DNA of 64,000 nucleotides from Euryarchaeota archaeon UBA605 (GCA_002504905.1 DATY01000031.1:1-64000), one strand, 5' to 3'. Shown: positions 43,657-53,155, counted from the first letter of the stretch. Numbers and translations are program-made. The notes: a model not told the origin generated them from the letters alone.

Positions 43657-44451
43657 CTACACTGAAATTGGTGCAGAAATGTGAGGATGATGTTCGTAAC
43701 CTACAATCTGAATATCTTCTGCTTTAAAATCATCAATATTCTTGATTTCTGGATTTAATATTAAGTTAGGTAATTTCATAGGAGATCTAGAAATTTGTAA
43801 TTTTGCCTGTTCAAGATGATTATTGTATAAATGACAATCTCCCCCTGTCCAGATAAATTCACCCGGTTCTAATTCACAAACTTGTGCCATCATACAGGTT
43901 AACAGACTGTACGAAGAAATATTGAATGGGACTCCTAAAAATGCATCAGCACTTCTTTGATATAATTGACATGATAATCTTCCATCGCGAACATAGAACT
44001 GGAAAAAAGCATGACAAGGCATTAATGCCATTTTTTCTAACTCTCCTACATTCCAAGCAGAAACAATAATTCTTCTTGAGTCTGGGCTTTTTTTAATCAG
44101 ATCAATAGCATTTCTGATTTGATCAATAATTTCACCATCATTTGATACCCATTTCCTCCATTGCTTTCCATAAACTGGGCCTAAATCGCCATTTTCATCG
44201 GCCCATTCATTCCAAATTCTCACTTTATTTTCTTGTAGATAACTAACATTGGTATCTCCAGAAATCATCCATAGCAATTCATGAATAACACTCGGCCAAT
44301 GAATTTTTTTGGTTGTTACTGCAGGAAAACCATTTGATAAATCGAATCGCATTTGATGACCAAAAACAGACTTAGTTCCTGTACCTGTTCTATCATCTTT
44401 ACTCCCCCCCTCCTCGAGGATTCGTCTAAGAAAATCTAGGTACTGCTCCAT
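43657..44451 (-). CDS. thyA: Thymidylate synthase (ThyA type)
   Basis: This 264-residue enzyme has the length of E. coli ThyA when started at ATG 44451 (MEQYLDFLRRILEEG). Motifs are DRTGTGTKSVFG, the dUMP-binding PDSRRIIVSAWNVGE, and the active-site Cys in MALMPCHAFFQFYV. It makes dTMP from dUMP using methylenetetrahydrofolate. An earlier in-frame start at 44505 would add an unrelated 18 residues. It is located between plsC and folA. Confidence 0.96.
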   Translation of the reverse strand: MEQYLDFLRRILEEGGSKDDRTGTGTKSVFGHQMRFDLSNGFPAVTTKKIHWPSVIHELLWMISGDTNVSYLQENKVRIWNEWADENGDLGPVYGKQWRKWVSNDGEIIDQIRNAIDLIKKSPDSRRIIVSAWNVGELEKMALMPCHAFFQFYVRDGRLSCQLYQRSADAFLGVPFNISSYSLLTCMMAQVCELEPGEFIWTGGDCHLYNNHLEQAKLQISRSPMKLPNLILNPEIKNIDDFKAEDIQIVGYEHHPHISAPISV

Positions 44452-44505
44452 CTTGATAATAGCGGTTAGAGTGACAGTCTTTGAATGATACTCTCTATTA
44501 TTCAC

Positions 44506-45276
44506 TTAAGGGGCACCATTTATTCTAAGAATTTCAATAATCTGATCAGTAAATTTTCGATATATTTCTTTCATTTCAGCCCTTTTTTCATTTTCATCTT
44601 TAGATAATAATTTTATAATTCCTTCTTCACTGTAATTGCCTCCCAAATTATCGGATAACCAATCTGAAAAAGTTATTGGATTTCCAATATAAACATCGAT
44701 TCTCTTCCAAGGTTTGATGATCAAACTCCCTGGCTTCATGAAATTTCTAGCACCATTTATTGAAATAGGAACTATTGGGGTCCTTGGAAACTTTGCGGCT
44801 AATCTCGCAGCACCAGTTTTTCCTGTCTGTAAGAATGGAGGATGTGTTTTTCTTGACCTTGTTCCTTCCGGAAATATTCCCATTGAACAACCGGAATTAA
44901 GTACATCAACGGCTTTTTCCAATGCATCTTTAGAACCATTTTCTCTAGCAGTACTAATTTGTCCGGTACTCTCCATTAAGATTTTAGTGGCTTGAGATTC
45001 GAAGTGTTCTTTCTTAGCAAGATAATGTACGGGCCTCTTAGCTGCAACAATTTTCAGAAAAGGATCTACATGGGATGTATGATTCGCGACAAATATTACT
45101 GCACCATTCTTTGGAATTTTCTCTAAACCATGGTAATGAATATTCGTTATTGCTCTGAACGGTACTGGGAGGACAAATAAAAGAAATTTATACATCCATG
45201 GTGTTTTAAATTCTGTTTTTTCTCCATCTAAACCAACTTCATTAGAAATTAATTCTAAGCTTTTTTCAGATAGCAT
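44506..45276 (-). CDS. plsC: PlsC-type 1-acylglycerol-phosphate acyltransferase
   Basis: This 256-residue protein carries the acyltransferase block I NHTSHVDPF (H-x4-D), block II (the RPVHYLAKKEHF area) and block III FPEGTRSR. A hydrophobic N-terminal segment anchors it to the membrane. Homologues move acyl groups onto glycerolipids. Archaeal membranes are usually ether lipids, so the real acceptor here is unclear. It starts the five-gene minus-strand group. Confidence 0.88.
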   Translation of the reverse strand: MLSEKSLELISNEVGLDGEKTEFKTPWMYKFLLFVLPVPFRAITNIHYHGLEKIPKNGAVIFVANHTSHVDPFLKIVAAKRPVHYLAKKEHFESQATKILMESTGQISTARENGSKDALEKAVDVLNSGCSMGIFPEGTRSRKTHPPFLQTGKTGAARLAAKFPRTPIVPISINGARNFMKPGSLIIKPWKRIDVYIGNPITFSDWLSDNLGGNYSEEGIIKLLSKDENEKRAEMKEIYRKFTDQIIEILRINGAP

Positions 45277-45361
45277 CTATTTCAAACGGAGTGGTGGATT
45301 AGACTTATTGCTTTCTATACGCATTACAAGGGTTAATCCCATATTTCTGACTCGGCATATT

Positions 45362-46462
45362 ATGGAAGTACGGTCAGTAGGTGTATTTCTACTAGTCATT
45401 TTTGTAACACCATTATTGTCTCCAACGGTTATCGCTGACTGGGATGATGATAATTGGCTCTGGAATTTGATAGGTCCTGAAAGACTCGAACATGGCGATG
45501 AATTTGCTTGTCATGGATATGAAGGAAAAGATATCAATAACGATAACAATGTCATTAAGTCTTGTAAGAATTATTTAACAGAACATACAAATTCTTCTAG
45601 ATGGGGCGTTGAACCTATATCATTTGGAGTTCCAGAGATTATTACTAATGATACTGTATATTCTTTAAAAGAATCAGGATTTTTAATTATTGGAGATAAT
45701 CTGAAGACTGAAACTGATGATTTTTTTGTTATTCAAAGGAATGGAGGTAGTCTTGAAAAAAATGCAGCAAATATTAGTCTTCTTGAGTCCGCCGAAAAAG
45801 ATTCTCTAATCTCGATATATTGGGAAGCAAGAATATTTGATCTCAAAGTCAGAGAAGATAAAACCGCTATTGAATTATTAGAAAATCAGAACGTATGGTA
45901 TACTACTTGGGGAGAATGGTATAGTCATAATTTATCTAGTTCGAGAATATTAGTAAACTCATCAAATAATACAATTAACTTACAATTGCCTGTAGATTTT
46001 GATTCGAGTTGGATTGTACCGGGTAGCTTAATTATCAATACAGAGACACCTATATCATCTATTCAATATTTGAATGGAGAAAATTTCCCATTACTTTCAG
46101 AAGATTCGAAATCTTTGAAAGAAGGTTGGAGATTGGTAGATGAAGGAATTATATTGTCAATTTATCCTGGCAATGAGGTAGTGCTTAATTTTGAACATAA
46201 CCTTTCATATACCTATAATCCTTTGAAAACTTTCAATGACTTACATCATAGCGTTACTATAGTAGGTCACCATGTAAAAAATCTTCATGAATGGGCATCA
46301 GATTTCTATGATTCTCCACTAATTTTTACATGGTTAATTGAAAGACCTCTTGCGCTAGAAATGAACTGGCGTCTTCCAATAATTGCAGTTGCTATATTAA
46401 TTGCAACTCCTCTAACCATAAAATGGCTTGTTGCTAGAGATAAAAATTTGAGAGAATTATAG
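45362..46462 (+). CDS. Exported, C-terminally membrane-anchored hypothetical protein
   Basis: About 366 residues starting at ATG 45362 (a longer frame at 45308 is less likely). The N-terminal signal (VGVFLLVIFVTPLLSPTVIA) precedes a beta-rich exterior domain with two Cys (Cys in FACHG and SCKN), possibly a disulfide, and many N-x-S/T sites. A TM helix near the C-terminus (IIAVAILIATPLTIKWLV) is followed by a short basic tail. No family is recognised. It overlaps the convergent saccharopine-dehydrogenase-like gene by six bases. Confidence 0.6.
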   Translation: MEVRSVGVFLLVIFVTPLLSPTVIADWDDDNWLWNLIGPERLEHGDEFACHGYEGKDINNDNNVIKSCKNYLTEHTNSSRWGVEPISFGVPEIITNDTVYSLKESGFLIIGDNLKTETDDFFVIQRNGGSLEKNAANISLLESAEKDSLISIYWEARIFDLKVREDKTAIELLENQNVWYTTWGEWYSHNLSSSRILVNSSNNTINLQLPVDFDSSWIVPGSLIINTETPISSIQYLNGENFPLLSEDSKSLKEGWRLVDEGIILSIYPGNEVVLNFEHNLSYTYNPLKTFNDLHHSVTIVGHHVKNLHEWASDFYDSPLIFTWLIERPLALEMNWRLPIIAVAILIATPLTIKWLVARDKNLREL

Positions 46463-47512
46463 TATTATTCCGGGACCATTAATCTCAACACCCTGGTCCT
46501 TAAGAGATTGTGATACATTGGCAATAAAATCATTTGGCAGACTTTCAGGAGGGTGAACTCCGACTTCGATTAATTCAGAGTTAGAAATCCATTGTTTAAT
46601 ACATGATAATGTTACTAATCCAGTAGTTCTTGCCATAGATGAATCTTCATCTCTTCCTTGATCATATACTGTCCAAATCATTTTTTCACCATTCATACAG
46701 TCTACTTTAACTTCCATCCAAGTAAATTCTTCGCGAGAATTATCAAATTTCCAATCTTTTATTAATTGATCCTGATCTATAATATTTGCATCTCTTTCGT
46801 CAATGTATCTTTGAATATGACCTGGCCACCTAACAGTATATTCTGTCATCTCTTCCGCAGGTATTGTAGTGAGTAAACTTCTGAGACCATCCGTCAAGAA
46901 AGATTCCATTATTCCTGCTTGTTCAACATTTATTTTGTGAATATCTGATAGTGCTGGAACAGTAGTCTCACTTCCTGATCTGATTATTCTTGCAGGTCGA
47001 GTGTATTCTGCAATAACGTCTTTGGGAGAGAATGGTGCCATATAACTCCATTTTTCATCCTTTTCAACGGGGTTACCTCCAACTCTAATTTCTGCATTAG
47101 AGACACCACCTCCTAATCTTGAAGCATATGCAATTAGCATATTCGAAAATCCTGGTGCAATCCCAACATCCCAAAGAACCCTTGCTCCAGAATCAATAGC
47201 TTTCTGATTGAGAGAATCAGGTGTAATTTCACTAAAACTTAAATCAACAACTTTCTTACCTCTTGAAATAAGTATTTCTGTAGCATTGAATCCAAGACTA
47301 CCGGGCAGCATATTAACGAAAATTTCATCTTGATTTAATGTACTTTTACAATATTCAATAGCATCTGTGATATGAATTGTTAGTAAATTATTATCGCTAA
47401 TATTTTCTTTTTTTTCTATATCGACAAGATTAACCTCTAAATTTTCTTCTAGTAATTTCTTAATTACAAAAGAACCTACAAGCCCTGAACCTAAACAGTG
47501 TATTATCGTCAT
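46457..47512 (-). CDS. Saccharopine dehydrogenase-like NAD(P)-dependent oxidoreductase
   Basis: This 351-residue protein has an N-terminal Rossmann fold (CLGSGLVGSFVIKKLL) and the saccharopine dehydrogenase layout, with DVGIAPGFSNML, the NPVEKDEKWSYMAPFSPKD segment (pattern) and EFTWMEVKV. Close relatives act on saccharopine or on related imino acids such as carboxynorspermidine. The exact substrate here is unknown. It lies divergent from trpS. Confidence 0.8.
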   Translation of the reverse strand: MTIIHCLGSGLVGSFVIKKLLEENLEVNLVDIEKKENISDNNLLTIHITDAIEYCKSTLNQDEIFVNMLPGSLGFNATEILISRGKKVVDLSFSEITPDSLNQKAIDSGARVLWDVGIAPGFSNMLIAYASRLGGGVSNAEIRVGGNPVEKDEKWSYMAPFSPKDVIAEYTRPARIIRSGSETTVPALSDIHKINVEQAGIMESFLTDGLRSLLTTIPAEEMTEYTVRWPGHIQRYIDERDANIIDQDQLIKDWKFDNSREEFTWMEVKVDCMNGEKMIWTVYDQGRDEDSSMARTTGLVTLSCIKQWISNSELIEVGVHPPESLPNDFIANVSQSLKDQGVEINGPGIIL

Positions 47513-47610
47513 TTTATAACATCCCTGGGGGCACTCATTAGAGGCCTAGATGGGCTTATTTCTAATGTTTTATGCGCAGCCTTGATTGAGGAGTTCACAC
47601 ACGACGACAC

Positions 47611-48993
47611 ATGGTAGGAGACTCTCGCATTGACCCATGGTCATCTCAACAGTCTACTGACTACGAAAGAATTACCAATAATTTCGGCCTTAGTAAAATT
47701 GATATTTCAAAGATTCCTAATCCTAATCTTTTACATAGAAGAGGCATTATTTTTGCTCATAGAGACTTAGATACAATACTTGGAAGAATAAATCATGGAG
47801 AAGATTTCGGAGTTTTAACTGGATTAATGCCAAGTGGGAAAATGCACCTTGGCCACAGTATGGTGATTAACCAAGTTAAATGGTTTCAAGATCAAGGTGG
47901 AGACGTAACTGTAACGGTTGCTGACTTAGAGGCTCTTGCAACTAGAAATGTTTCATTAGAAGAAGGCCGTAAAATTGCTCTTTCAGAATACATAAATAAT
48001 TACGCAGCAATGGGCCTAGACCCTGAAAAAACCAACATATATTTTCAAAGTATGAGGCCAGCAGTACAACGACTGGGTTTCACCCTGGGTCAAAAAACGA
48101 ATATTTCTGAATTTGAGGCAATTTATGGATTCTCAGGTGAAACTAACTTGGCTCATGTTCAAGCCCCATTAGTTCAGGCAGGAGATATTGTTCATCCACA
48201 ATTGGATGAATATGGAGGATTAAGGCCCATTGTAGTCCCTGTTGGAGTTGATCAGGACCCACATATTCGCCTTACAAGAGGGTTAGTTAGTAAGACTAAT
48301 TGGTTTAACTTAAAGAATCGTAAGAGTGGCGGTCTAACCATCGGTTTATCAATTCAAGAAGAAAATAAAACTTTGATGGGAGTTTCAAAGAATGGTGGAG
48401 TCAATCGTGATGTAAGAAATCAGTTATTCGACAAACTAAAATCCTCTTTAAATAAACTTGGATTCGCAGATATTATTCCTAATTCTAAACATGGAACTAT
48501 AGAAATTCCAGGTGCCACATATTTAGATAAACCTAAGATACAATTGTCCCTTCTTTCTCTCGAAAGAGAAATGGGAGGAATGGGATTAATGCCCCCTTGT
48601 TCCACTTATCATCGCTTCGTGGTAGGTATGACTGGAGATAAAATGTCATCTTCTAAACCAGAAACTACTATATTTATGCATGACTCAATAGATGAAATGT
48701 CAAAGAAGGTCAGGAGGGCCTTTAGTGGTGGACAAGCTACTATTGAAGAACATAGAAGACTTGGTGGAGATTTATCTAAAGATGTTGCATATCAATATCT
48801 TCAATACTTTTTCGAAGAAAGTGATAAGGAATTAGAATCAATTGGCCGTGATTATGAATCAGGTAGAATTCTGGCAGGTGAAATTAAACAAATATGCATA
48901 GATCGGGCATCGGAATGGTTATCTGACTTATCAGAAAAAAGAAATCAGTGGTCCGACAGGATTTTAGATTTTTTATCTCATGATTCAAAGTAA
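47611..48993 (+). CDS. trpS: Tryptophanyl-tRNA synthetase
   Basis: This 460-residue class I synthetase of the archaeal/eukaryotic type starts with a WHEP-less N-terminal extension (DPWSSQQSTDYERI). The HIGH-like motif is GKMHLGHSM and the KMSKS motif is GDKMSSSKPETTIF. It charges tRNA-Trp. A TATA-like tttat at about 47569-47573 lies about 40 bases before the ATG. It is convergent with the ZPR1 gene, with two bases between stops. Confidence 0.95.
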   Translation: MVGDSRIDPWSSQQSTDYERITNNFGLSKIDISKIPNPNLLHRRGIIFAHRDLDTILGRINHGEDFGVLTGLMPSGKMHLGHSMVINQVKWFQDQGGDVTVTVADLEALATRNVSLEEGRKIALSEYINNYAAMGLDPEKTNIYFQSMRPAVQRLGFTLGQKTNISEFEAIYGFSGETNLAHVQAPLVQAGDIVHPQLDEYGGLRPIVVPVGVDQDPHIRLTRGLVSKTNWFNLKNRKSGGLTIGLSIQEENKTLMGVSKNGGVNRDVRNQLFDKLKSSLNKLGFADIIPNSKHGTIEIPGATYLDKPKIQLSLLSLEREMGGMGLMPPCSTYHRFVVGMTGDKMSSSKPETTIFMHDSIDEMSKKVRRAFSGGQATIEEHRRLGGDLSKDVAYQYLQYFFEESDKELESIGRDYESGRILAGEIKQICIDRASEWLSDLSEKRNQWSDRILDFLSHDSK

Positions 48994-48995
48994 AA

Positions 48996-49589
48996 TTAGA
49001 CATCACTTGGGCTGAAAATTGGTATACTTGGACCCACTTCTAAATTTTCCAATTCCTCATCGGTTAAATCTCTACATTTTGCATCAGGATGTAGAATTTG
49101 ACTGTGACCCATTGGGTCTAGAAGTGTTATTTCTACAACTAAATCTCCTGACTTGACTGAATTGATTTTTTGAAGTAATGATTCACATTTTTCAATAATA
49201 TCTTCTTCACCAGAGGATATTGATTGCCTGTACATTAGTTGAATTGCTCCTTCAAATCTATTCAGTACACCTTCAACATTTGAAACATATCCAGTTGTAG
49301 CACCTCCCGGATCAACTTCTAAGCCTAATTTGTCAATTCTTATTGTGCATGATGATGACCTAATTATTCTTACAGAAAGCATTTGTGAATTTTCTATTTC
49401 TAAACTCCATGCGCCTGGTTTTTTCCCTTCTGCTGGTATAAAATCTGTATGTTTCCAACCGCATGAAGGACATAAAATAGTCAATTGAGTATGTTCTCCA
49501 AAGTATGGAATCTCAGATGTGTGGGCAATCATTGTTAAACCATCATCAGAAAAACAAATTGGGCAAGGTTGTTCAACAGTACTTTCCAT
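48996..49589 (-). CDS. ZPR1-type zinc finger protein
   Basis: This 197-residue protein is an archaeal single-unit ZPR1: a C-x2-C...C-x2-C zinc finger (CPICFSDDG and CPSCGWKHTD), the EIPYFGEHTQLTILC signature and the A/B-domain beta strands (VDPGGATTGYVSNVEGVL, pattern). In eukaryotes ZPR1 acts in elongation factor 1A assembly. It lies between trpS and the SepF gene, all translation- or division-related neighbours, but no direct link is claimed. Confidence 0.9.
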   Translation of the reverse strand: MESTVEQPCPICFSDDGLTMIAHTSEIPYFGEHTQLTILCPSCGWKHTDFIPAEGKKPGAWSLEIENSQMLSVRIIRSSSCTIRIDKLGLEVDPGGATTGYVSNVEGVLNRFEGAIQLMYRQSISSGEEDIIEKCESLLQKINSVKSGDLVVEITLLDPMGHSQILHPDAKCRDLTDEELENLEVGPSIPIFSPSDV

Positions 49590-49607
49590 AGTTTCACCTT
49601 TTAGAAT

Positions 49608-50000
49608 CTAATCTATATTTTTAGAGCCATAATCTGATGGGAGAAGTAATAAACGATTATGTCCAAGTCCAAAAACTGTACCCTTTATTTCATTTTCAAT
49701 AAATTTTTGTAGTTTTGAAACAGCAGTCTGTAATTCTATTTCTCGATTAATGATTGAACTCATCTCCACAATTACAATATCTCCATCTGCAACCCAATCC
49801 ATTATCATAGGAATTCCTGTAATATCTTCAAGACTTGCTCTATGAATTAATGTATCTTGTGAACGTATTGGCACTGGTGCTTGAGGGTATCTTTCTCCGA
49901 GATCATGGTAATCTTGTTCAACATCGATTGAATTAATGCTATTATTTGGCAAACTTGGCATTTCAATCCATTTAGGTTCATCACTATCCCGTTTTGCCAC
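49608..50000 (-). CDS. sepF: SepF-like cell division protein
   Basis: This 130-residue protein has a SepF/DUF1621 core: strand-helix-strand with DGDIVIVEMSSIINREIELQTAVSKL (pattern), then FGLGHNRLLLLPSD at the C-terminus (family G-L-x-x-x-R-x-x-L-x-P). SepF anchors FtsZ to the membrane in archaea. The N-terminal amphipathic membrane-targeting helix is weak here; the N-terminus is acidic (MAKRDSDEPKW). It pairs functionally with the FtsZ-family gene at 15153 or a canonical FtsZ elsewhere. Confidence 0.85.
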   Translation of the reverse strand: MAKRDSDEPKWIEMPSLPNNSINSIDVEQDYHDLGERYPQAPVPIRSQDTLIHRASLEDITGIPMIMDWVADGDIVIVEMSSIINREIELQTAVSKLQKFIENEIKGTVFGLGHNRLLLLPSDYGSKNID

Positions 50001-50116
50001 ATTAATCCGTGACAGATATAATACTTGACTTATACCATGAAAATATTATCGAGGATTGTAATTTCCTTCCTTTTGAATATTTTTCATGATTCTATTCCGT
50101 CGCATTGATAAGGGGG

Positions 50117-50125
50117 TTCATATTA
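50117..50125 (+). promoter_or_regulatory. Candidate TATA box of psmB
   Basis: The sequence ttcatatta is about 38 bases before the GTG start at 50160, so transcription should start near 50145 with a leader of about 15 bases. A short hairpin, ggggacttcccc at 50139-50150, overlaps the predicted start. The element resembles those before the rpo operon and rps3ae. Confidence 0.4.
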
Positions 50126-50159
50126 GTCTATAGCGCTGAGGGGACTTCCCCTTGCGGCG

Positions 50160-50795
50160 GTGAATGAGATGCACGCGACAACTGATGCAGTTAAAACTGG
50201 TACAAGCACTATTGGAATAACCTTTGATGGTGGAGTTGTCGTCGGAGCGGATCATAGAGCTACAATGGGCCATTTCATTGCCAACAAGAGTGTTCAAAAA
50301 CTATTTCAAATTTCTAATAGTATAGCCCTGACTACAGCTGGTTTAGTAGGGCATGCACAATCTCTTTCTAGAACTTTAGCTGCTGAATTAAAGTTATATG
50401 AATTAAAAGAAGGCAACGCAATGACAGTTAAAGGCGCAGCCACACTGACTGCTAATATTTTGGTTGGTAGACCTCATTATGTTCAACTACTAATTGTAGG
50501 AGTTGATTCATCAGGTTCTAGCGTTTACAGTATTGATTCAGCAGGTGGCTCAATACCTGACGTTTATTGTGCCACAGGATCAGGTTCTCCTTACATGTAT
50601 GGTGTTTTAGAAGATCAATTCAAAGAGGGAATGGATGAAAAATCTGCATTGAAGGTTGCAGCTAAGGCTCTACTTGCTTCTGCACAAAGAGATGCAGCAA
50701 GTGGTAATGGAATGGATTTAGCTGTAATTACAGCCGAAAACGGCTTCCAACAACTATCCATTGAAGAAGTAGATAATCTTCTTTCTTCAATTTAA
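50160..50795 (+). CDS. psmB: Proteasome beta subunit
   Basis: This 211-residue protein has a propeptide of about 14 residues ending KTG before T-STIGITFDGG; autocleavage at Gly14-Thr15 would expose the catalytic Thr. Counting from that Thr, Asp17 (GADHRA) and Lys33 (QKLF) complete the catalytic triad. It forms the inner rings of the 20S core. The start is GTG at 50160; an ATG at 50169 is an alternative. It precedes fttA by 77 bases on the same strand. Confidence 0.95.
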   Translation: MNEMHATTDAVKTGTSTIGITFDGGVVVGADHRATMGHFIANKSVQKLFQISNSIALTTAGLVGHAQSLSRTLAAELKLYELKEGNAMTVKGAATLTANILVGRPHYVQLLIVGVDSSGSSVYSIDSAGGSIPDVYCATGSGSPYMYGVLEDQFKEGMDEKSALKVAAKALLASAQRDAASGNGMDLAVITAENGFQQLSIEEVDNLLSSI

Positions 50796-50818
50796 TATTC
50801 ACGTCGCATAGCGCGCTT

Positions 50819-50834
50819 CTCCGTTTATTCGGAG
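50819..50834 (+). terminator. Hairpin between psmB and fttA
   Basis: A five-base-pair stem ctccg/cggag with a six-base loop lies 24 bases after the psmB stop. It is followed by taatgtcac rather than a T-run, so it is not a classic intrinsic terminator. It could be an RNA structure in the fttA leader. The stem is visible in the sequence; the function is unknown. Confidence 0.3.
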
Positions 50835-50872
50835 TAATGTCACTGACGTGGTTAACCTAGAGGTGTTTTTTT

Positions 50873-52789
50873 TTGAGACTATCTTATGCTGAATTAAAGA
50901 AAAAAATAGCAGGTATTATTCCTAATGATATAGATTACGAAATTGATCTTGAAGCAGGTTCTATTTCAGTTATTACGAAACAACCGGAAAGATTTGTCAG
51001 TTCTACAGATAATCTGACCGTTAAAATTGCCAAACAAGTCAAGAGACGTATTGTAATCCGACCTCATCCAGATATTCTTTCTAGTGAAAAAGAGGTTCAT
51101 GATGCTGTAAATGATATCATTCCATCAGAAGCAGAGATAAGAAAGATTTGGCTTGATCCTGCTCTTAGTGAAGTGATTTTAGAATGTGATAACCCATCAG
51201 ATGCAGTAGGGCCTAAGGGAGCTAATATTCAATCTCTAAGGGACAAAATTGGTTGGTTAGTCAAAGTAGTTAGGGCTCCTTCTATCGAGAGTAGAACACA
51301 ACATGATATTCGACGCTACCGTAAAGAAATGTCTGATGAAAGAAAATCTCTCCTAAGAAAGTTCGGTACTAGAATCTACAGGACAAAACGTCCAGGAGAA
51401 CCTTGGGTTAGAATTACAGCACTCGGCTCATATAGAGAGGTGGGTAGAGCAATGCATCTAATCACAACTAATGAATCTAAAGTATTGGTTGATTGTGGAG
51501 CAAAACCCACATCAAATAAGAATGAGGTACAGCCGTTCTTTTCTGCTCCTGAACTTATGCCTCTAGATAATCTCGATGCTATTGTAATTACCCATGCTCA
51601 CGTCGATCATATTGCAATGCTTCCAGTATTGTTCAGATATGGATATAGGGGTCCTGTTTATTGTACTCCACCTACTAGAGATTTGATGACGCTTTTACAA
51701 ATTGATTATGTTAAAGTAAGTCAAGCAGAAGGGAATGAACCCCCCTATTCTAAAGCGGATATTCAAGAATGTATTAAGCATGTGGTTGATGTAAATTGGG
51801 GTGAAAAAACAGATATCGCACCTGATATAAAGATGACAATGGAAAATGCAGGGCACATATTGGGTTCTTCCAGTGTGTACATGAATATTGGAGAAGGAAA
51901 TGATGAACATAAAATTCTATTCTCTGGAGATATTAAATACGAGAAATCATGGTTATTTGATGCTGCAACTGTTAGATTTCCAAAAGTTGATACACTTGTG
52001 GTTGAATCAACTTATGGCGGTCCTCAAGATATACAACCTACTAGAGATGCAGCAAGTCATGAGCTCCAAGAAATGATAATTGATGTCATTGGACGAGGTG
52101 GAAAGATATTTTGTCCAGTATTCGCAGTGGGTCGTTCTCAGGAAGTAATGATTGCTATTGATGAATTGTTCAAATCTGGTAAAGTATCTCCAGTTACAGT
52201 TTGGTTAGATGGAATGATATCTGAAGCCACTGCAATTCATGCAAGTCATCCTAATTTCTTAAACAGGGATTTAAGGAAGAAACTTCTCAAGGGAGGAGAA
52301 CATAATCCATTTCATTCTAAATGGTTTAAGACAGTAGAATCCTATCAACAAAGAGAATCTATTCTTCTAGACCCAACTCCATGTATTGTTTTAGCAACAA
52401 GTGGGATGATGACTGGCGGTCCAATAGTTGAATACTTCAAACACTGGGCACCGGAACCAAATAACACACTATGCTTTGTTGGATACCAAGCGTCAGGAAC
52501 TTTAGGCAGCCGTCTTAGAGACGGTCATTCCTCTGTTCCTTTGGTAGATAAAGGTCAAACTTTGATGGTTGAAGTCAGATGTTCTATGAGGAAAATTGAT
52601 GGCTTCAGTGGCCATTCTGATAGAAATCAATTAATGGATTATGTATCTGCATTGAATCCCACTCCTAGAAAAATTATTTGTCACCATGGAGATGCACAAA
52701 CTTGTAATGCCTTCCGTCAAGGTCTACGTGAAAAATTTAGAGTACAAACCTATGCCCCAGCTAATTTAGAGACATTAAGATTATTATAA
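50873..52789 (+). CDS. fttA: Transcription termination factor FttA / aCPSF1 (KH, beta-lactamase, beta-CASP)
   Basis: This 638-residue protein has N-terminal KH-like domains (about 1-145), a metallo-beta-lactamase domain with THAHVDHIA (H-x-H-x-D-H) and NAGHILGSSS, a beta-CASP insert and C-terminal motifs SGMMTGGPIVEYF and GFSGHSDRNQLM. FttA is the archaeal 5'-3' ribonuclease that terminates RNA polymerase. Translation should start at the TTG at 50873, ten bases after an agaggtg Shine-Dalgarno. The short leader with a hairpin may be worth testing for autoregulation. Confidence 0.95.
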   Translation: MRLSYAELKKKIAGIIPNDIDYEIDLEAGSISVITKQPERFVSSTDNLTVKIAKQVKRRIVIRPHPDILSSEKEVHDAVNDIIPSEAEIRKIWLDPALSEVILECDNPSDAVGPKGANIQSLRDKIGWLVKVVRAPSIESRTQHDIRRYRKEMSDERKSLLRKFGTRIYRTKRPGEPWVRITALGSYREVGRAMHLITTNESKVLVDCGAKPTSNKNEVQPFFSAPELMPLDNLDAIVITHAHVDHIAMLPVLFRYGYRGPVYCTPPTRDLMTLLQIDYVKVSQAEGNEPPYSKADIQECIKHVVDVNWGEKTDIAPDIKMTMENAGHILGSSSVYMNIGEGNDEHKILFSGDIKYEKSWLFDAATVRFPKVDTLVVESTYGGPQDIQPTRDAASHELQEMIIDVIGRGGKIFCPVFAVGRSQEVMIAIDELFKSGKVSPVTVWLDGMISEATAIHASHPNFLNRDLRKKLLKGGEHNPFHSKWFKTVESYQQRESILLDPTPCIVLATSGMMTGGPIVEYFKHWAPEPNNTLCFVGYQASGTLGSRLRDGHSSVPLVDKGQTLMVEVRCSMRKIDGFSGHSDRNQLMDYVSALNPTPRKIICHHGDAQTCNAFRQGLREKFRVQTYAPANLETLRLL

Positions 52790-53071
52790 TTATAGAATTG
52801 GTATATCAAATCCTATTTCTAGTGGATCTTCTGCTTTCTTCTCAATCTCATTGAATTCATCATTTTCAACCATTATTTTTTCACCGAAATCAGTTTCAAT
52901 ATTTTGATCTTTAGTTTGAAACGATATTATCAAGAATAATGGAATTGGAATCATTAATAGGATAGCCCAAGAATATACTGATTCACCGTCAGAATCAATA
53001 AATAATTTTGCAGAAAGAAGAATCAGAATAGAGAATATTAACCAAGAAACGGTTACACTCGCCCGACTCAT
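52790..53071 (-). CDS. Two-TM hypothetical membrane protein
   Basis: This protein of about 93 residues starts at ATG 53071 (MSRASVTVSW; the frame opens at a TTG at 53083). Two TM helices (LIFSILILLSAKLFI and WAILLMIPIPLFLIISF) are separated by a short acidic loop, followed by an acidic C-terminal tail. It is convergent with fttA with no gap between stops. No family is recognised. Confidence 0.55.
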   Translation of the reverse strand: MSRASVTVSWLIFSILILLSAKLFIDSDGESVYSWAILLMIPIPLFLIISFQTKDQNIETDFGEKIMVENDEFNEIEKKAEDPLEIGFDIPIL

Positions 53072-53155
53072 GAATTGCGACAAGCATCTTCATTCATGAA
53101 TTATTGTGAAAGTAGTCATCAGAAAACTCTTGAACCTTCACATTATGAGATAATC

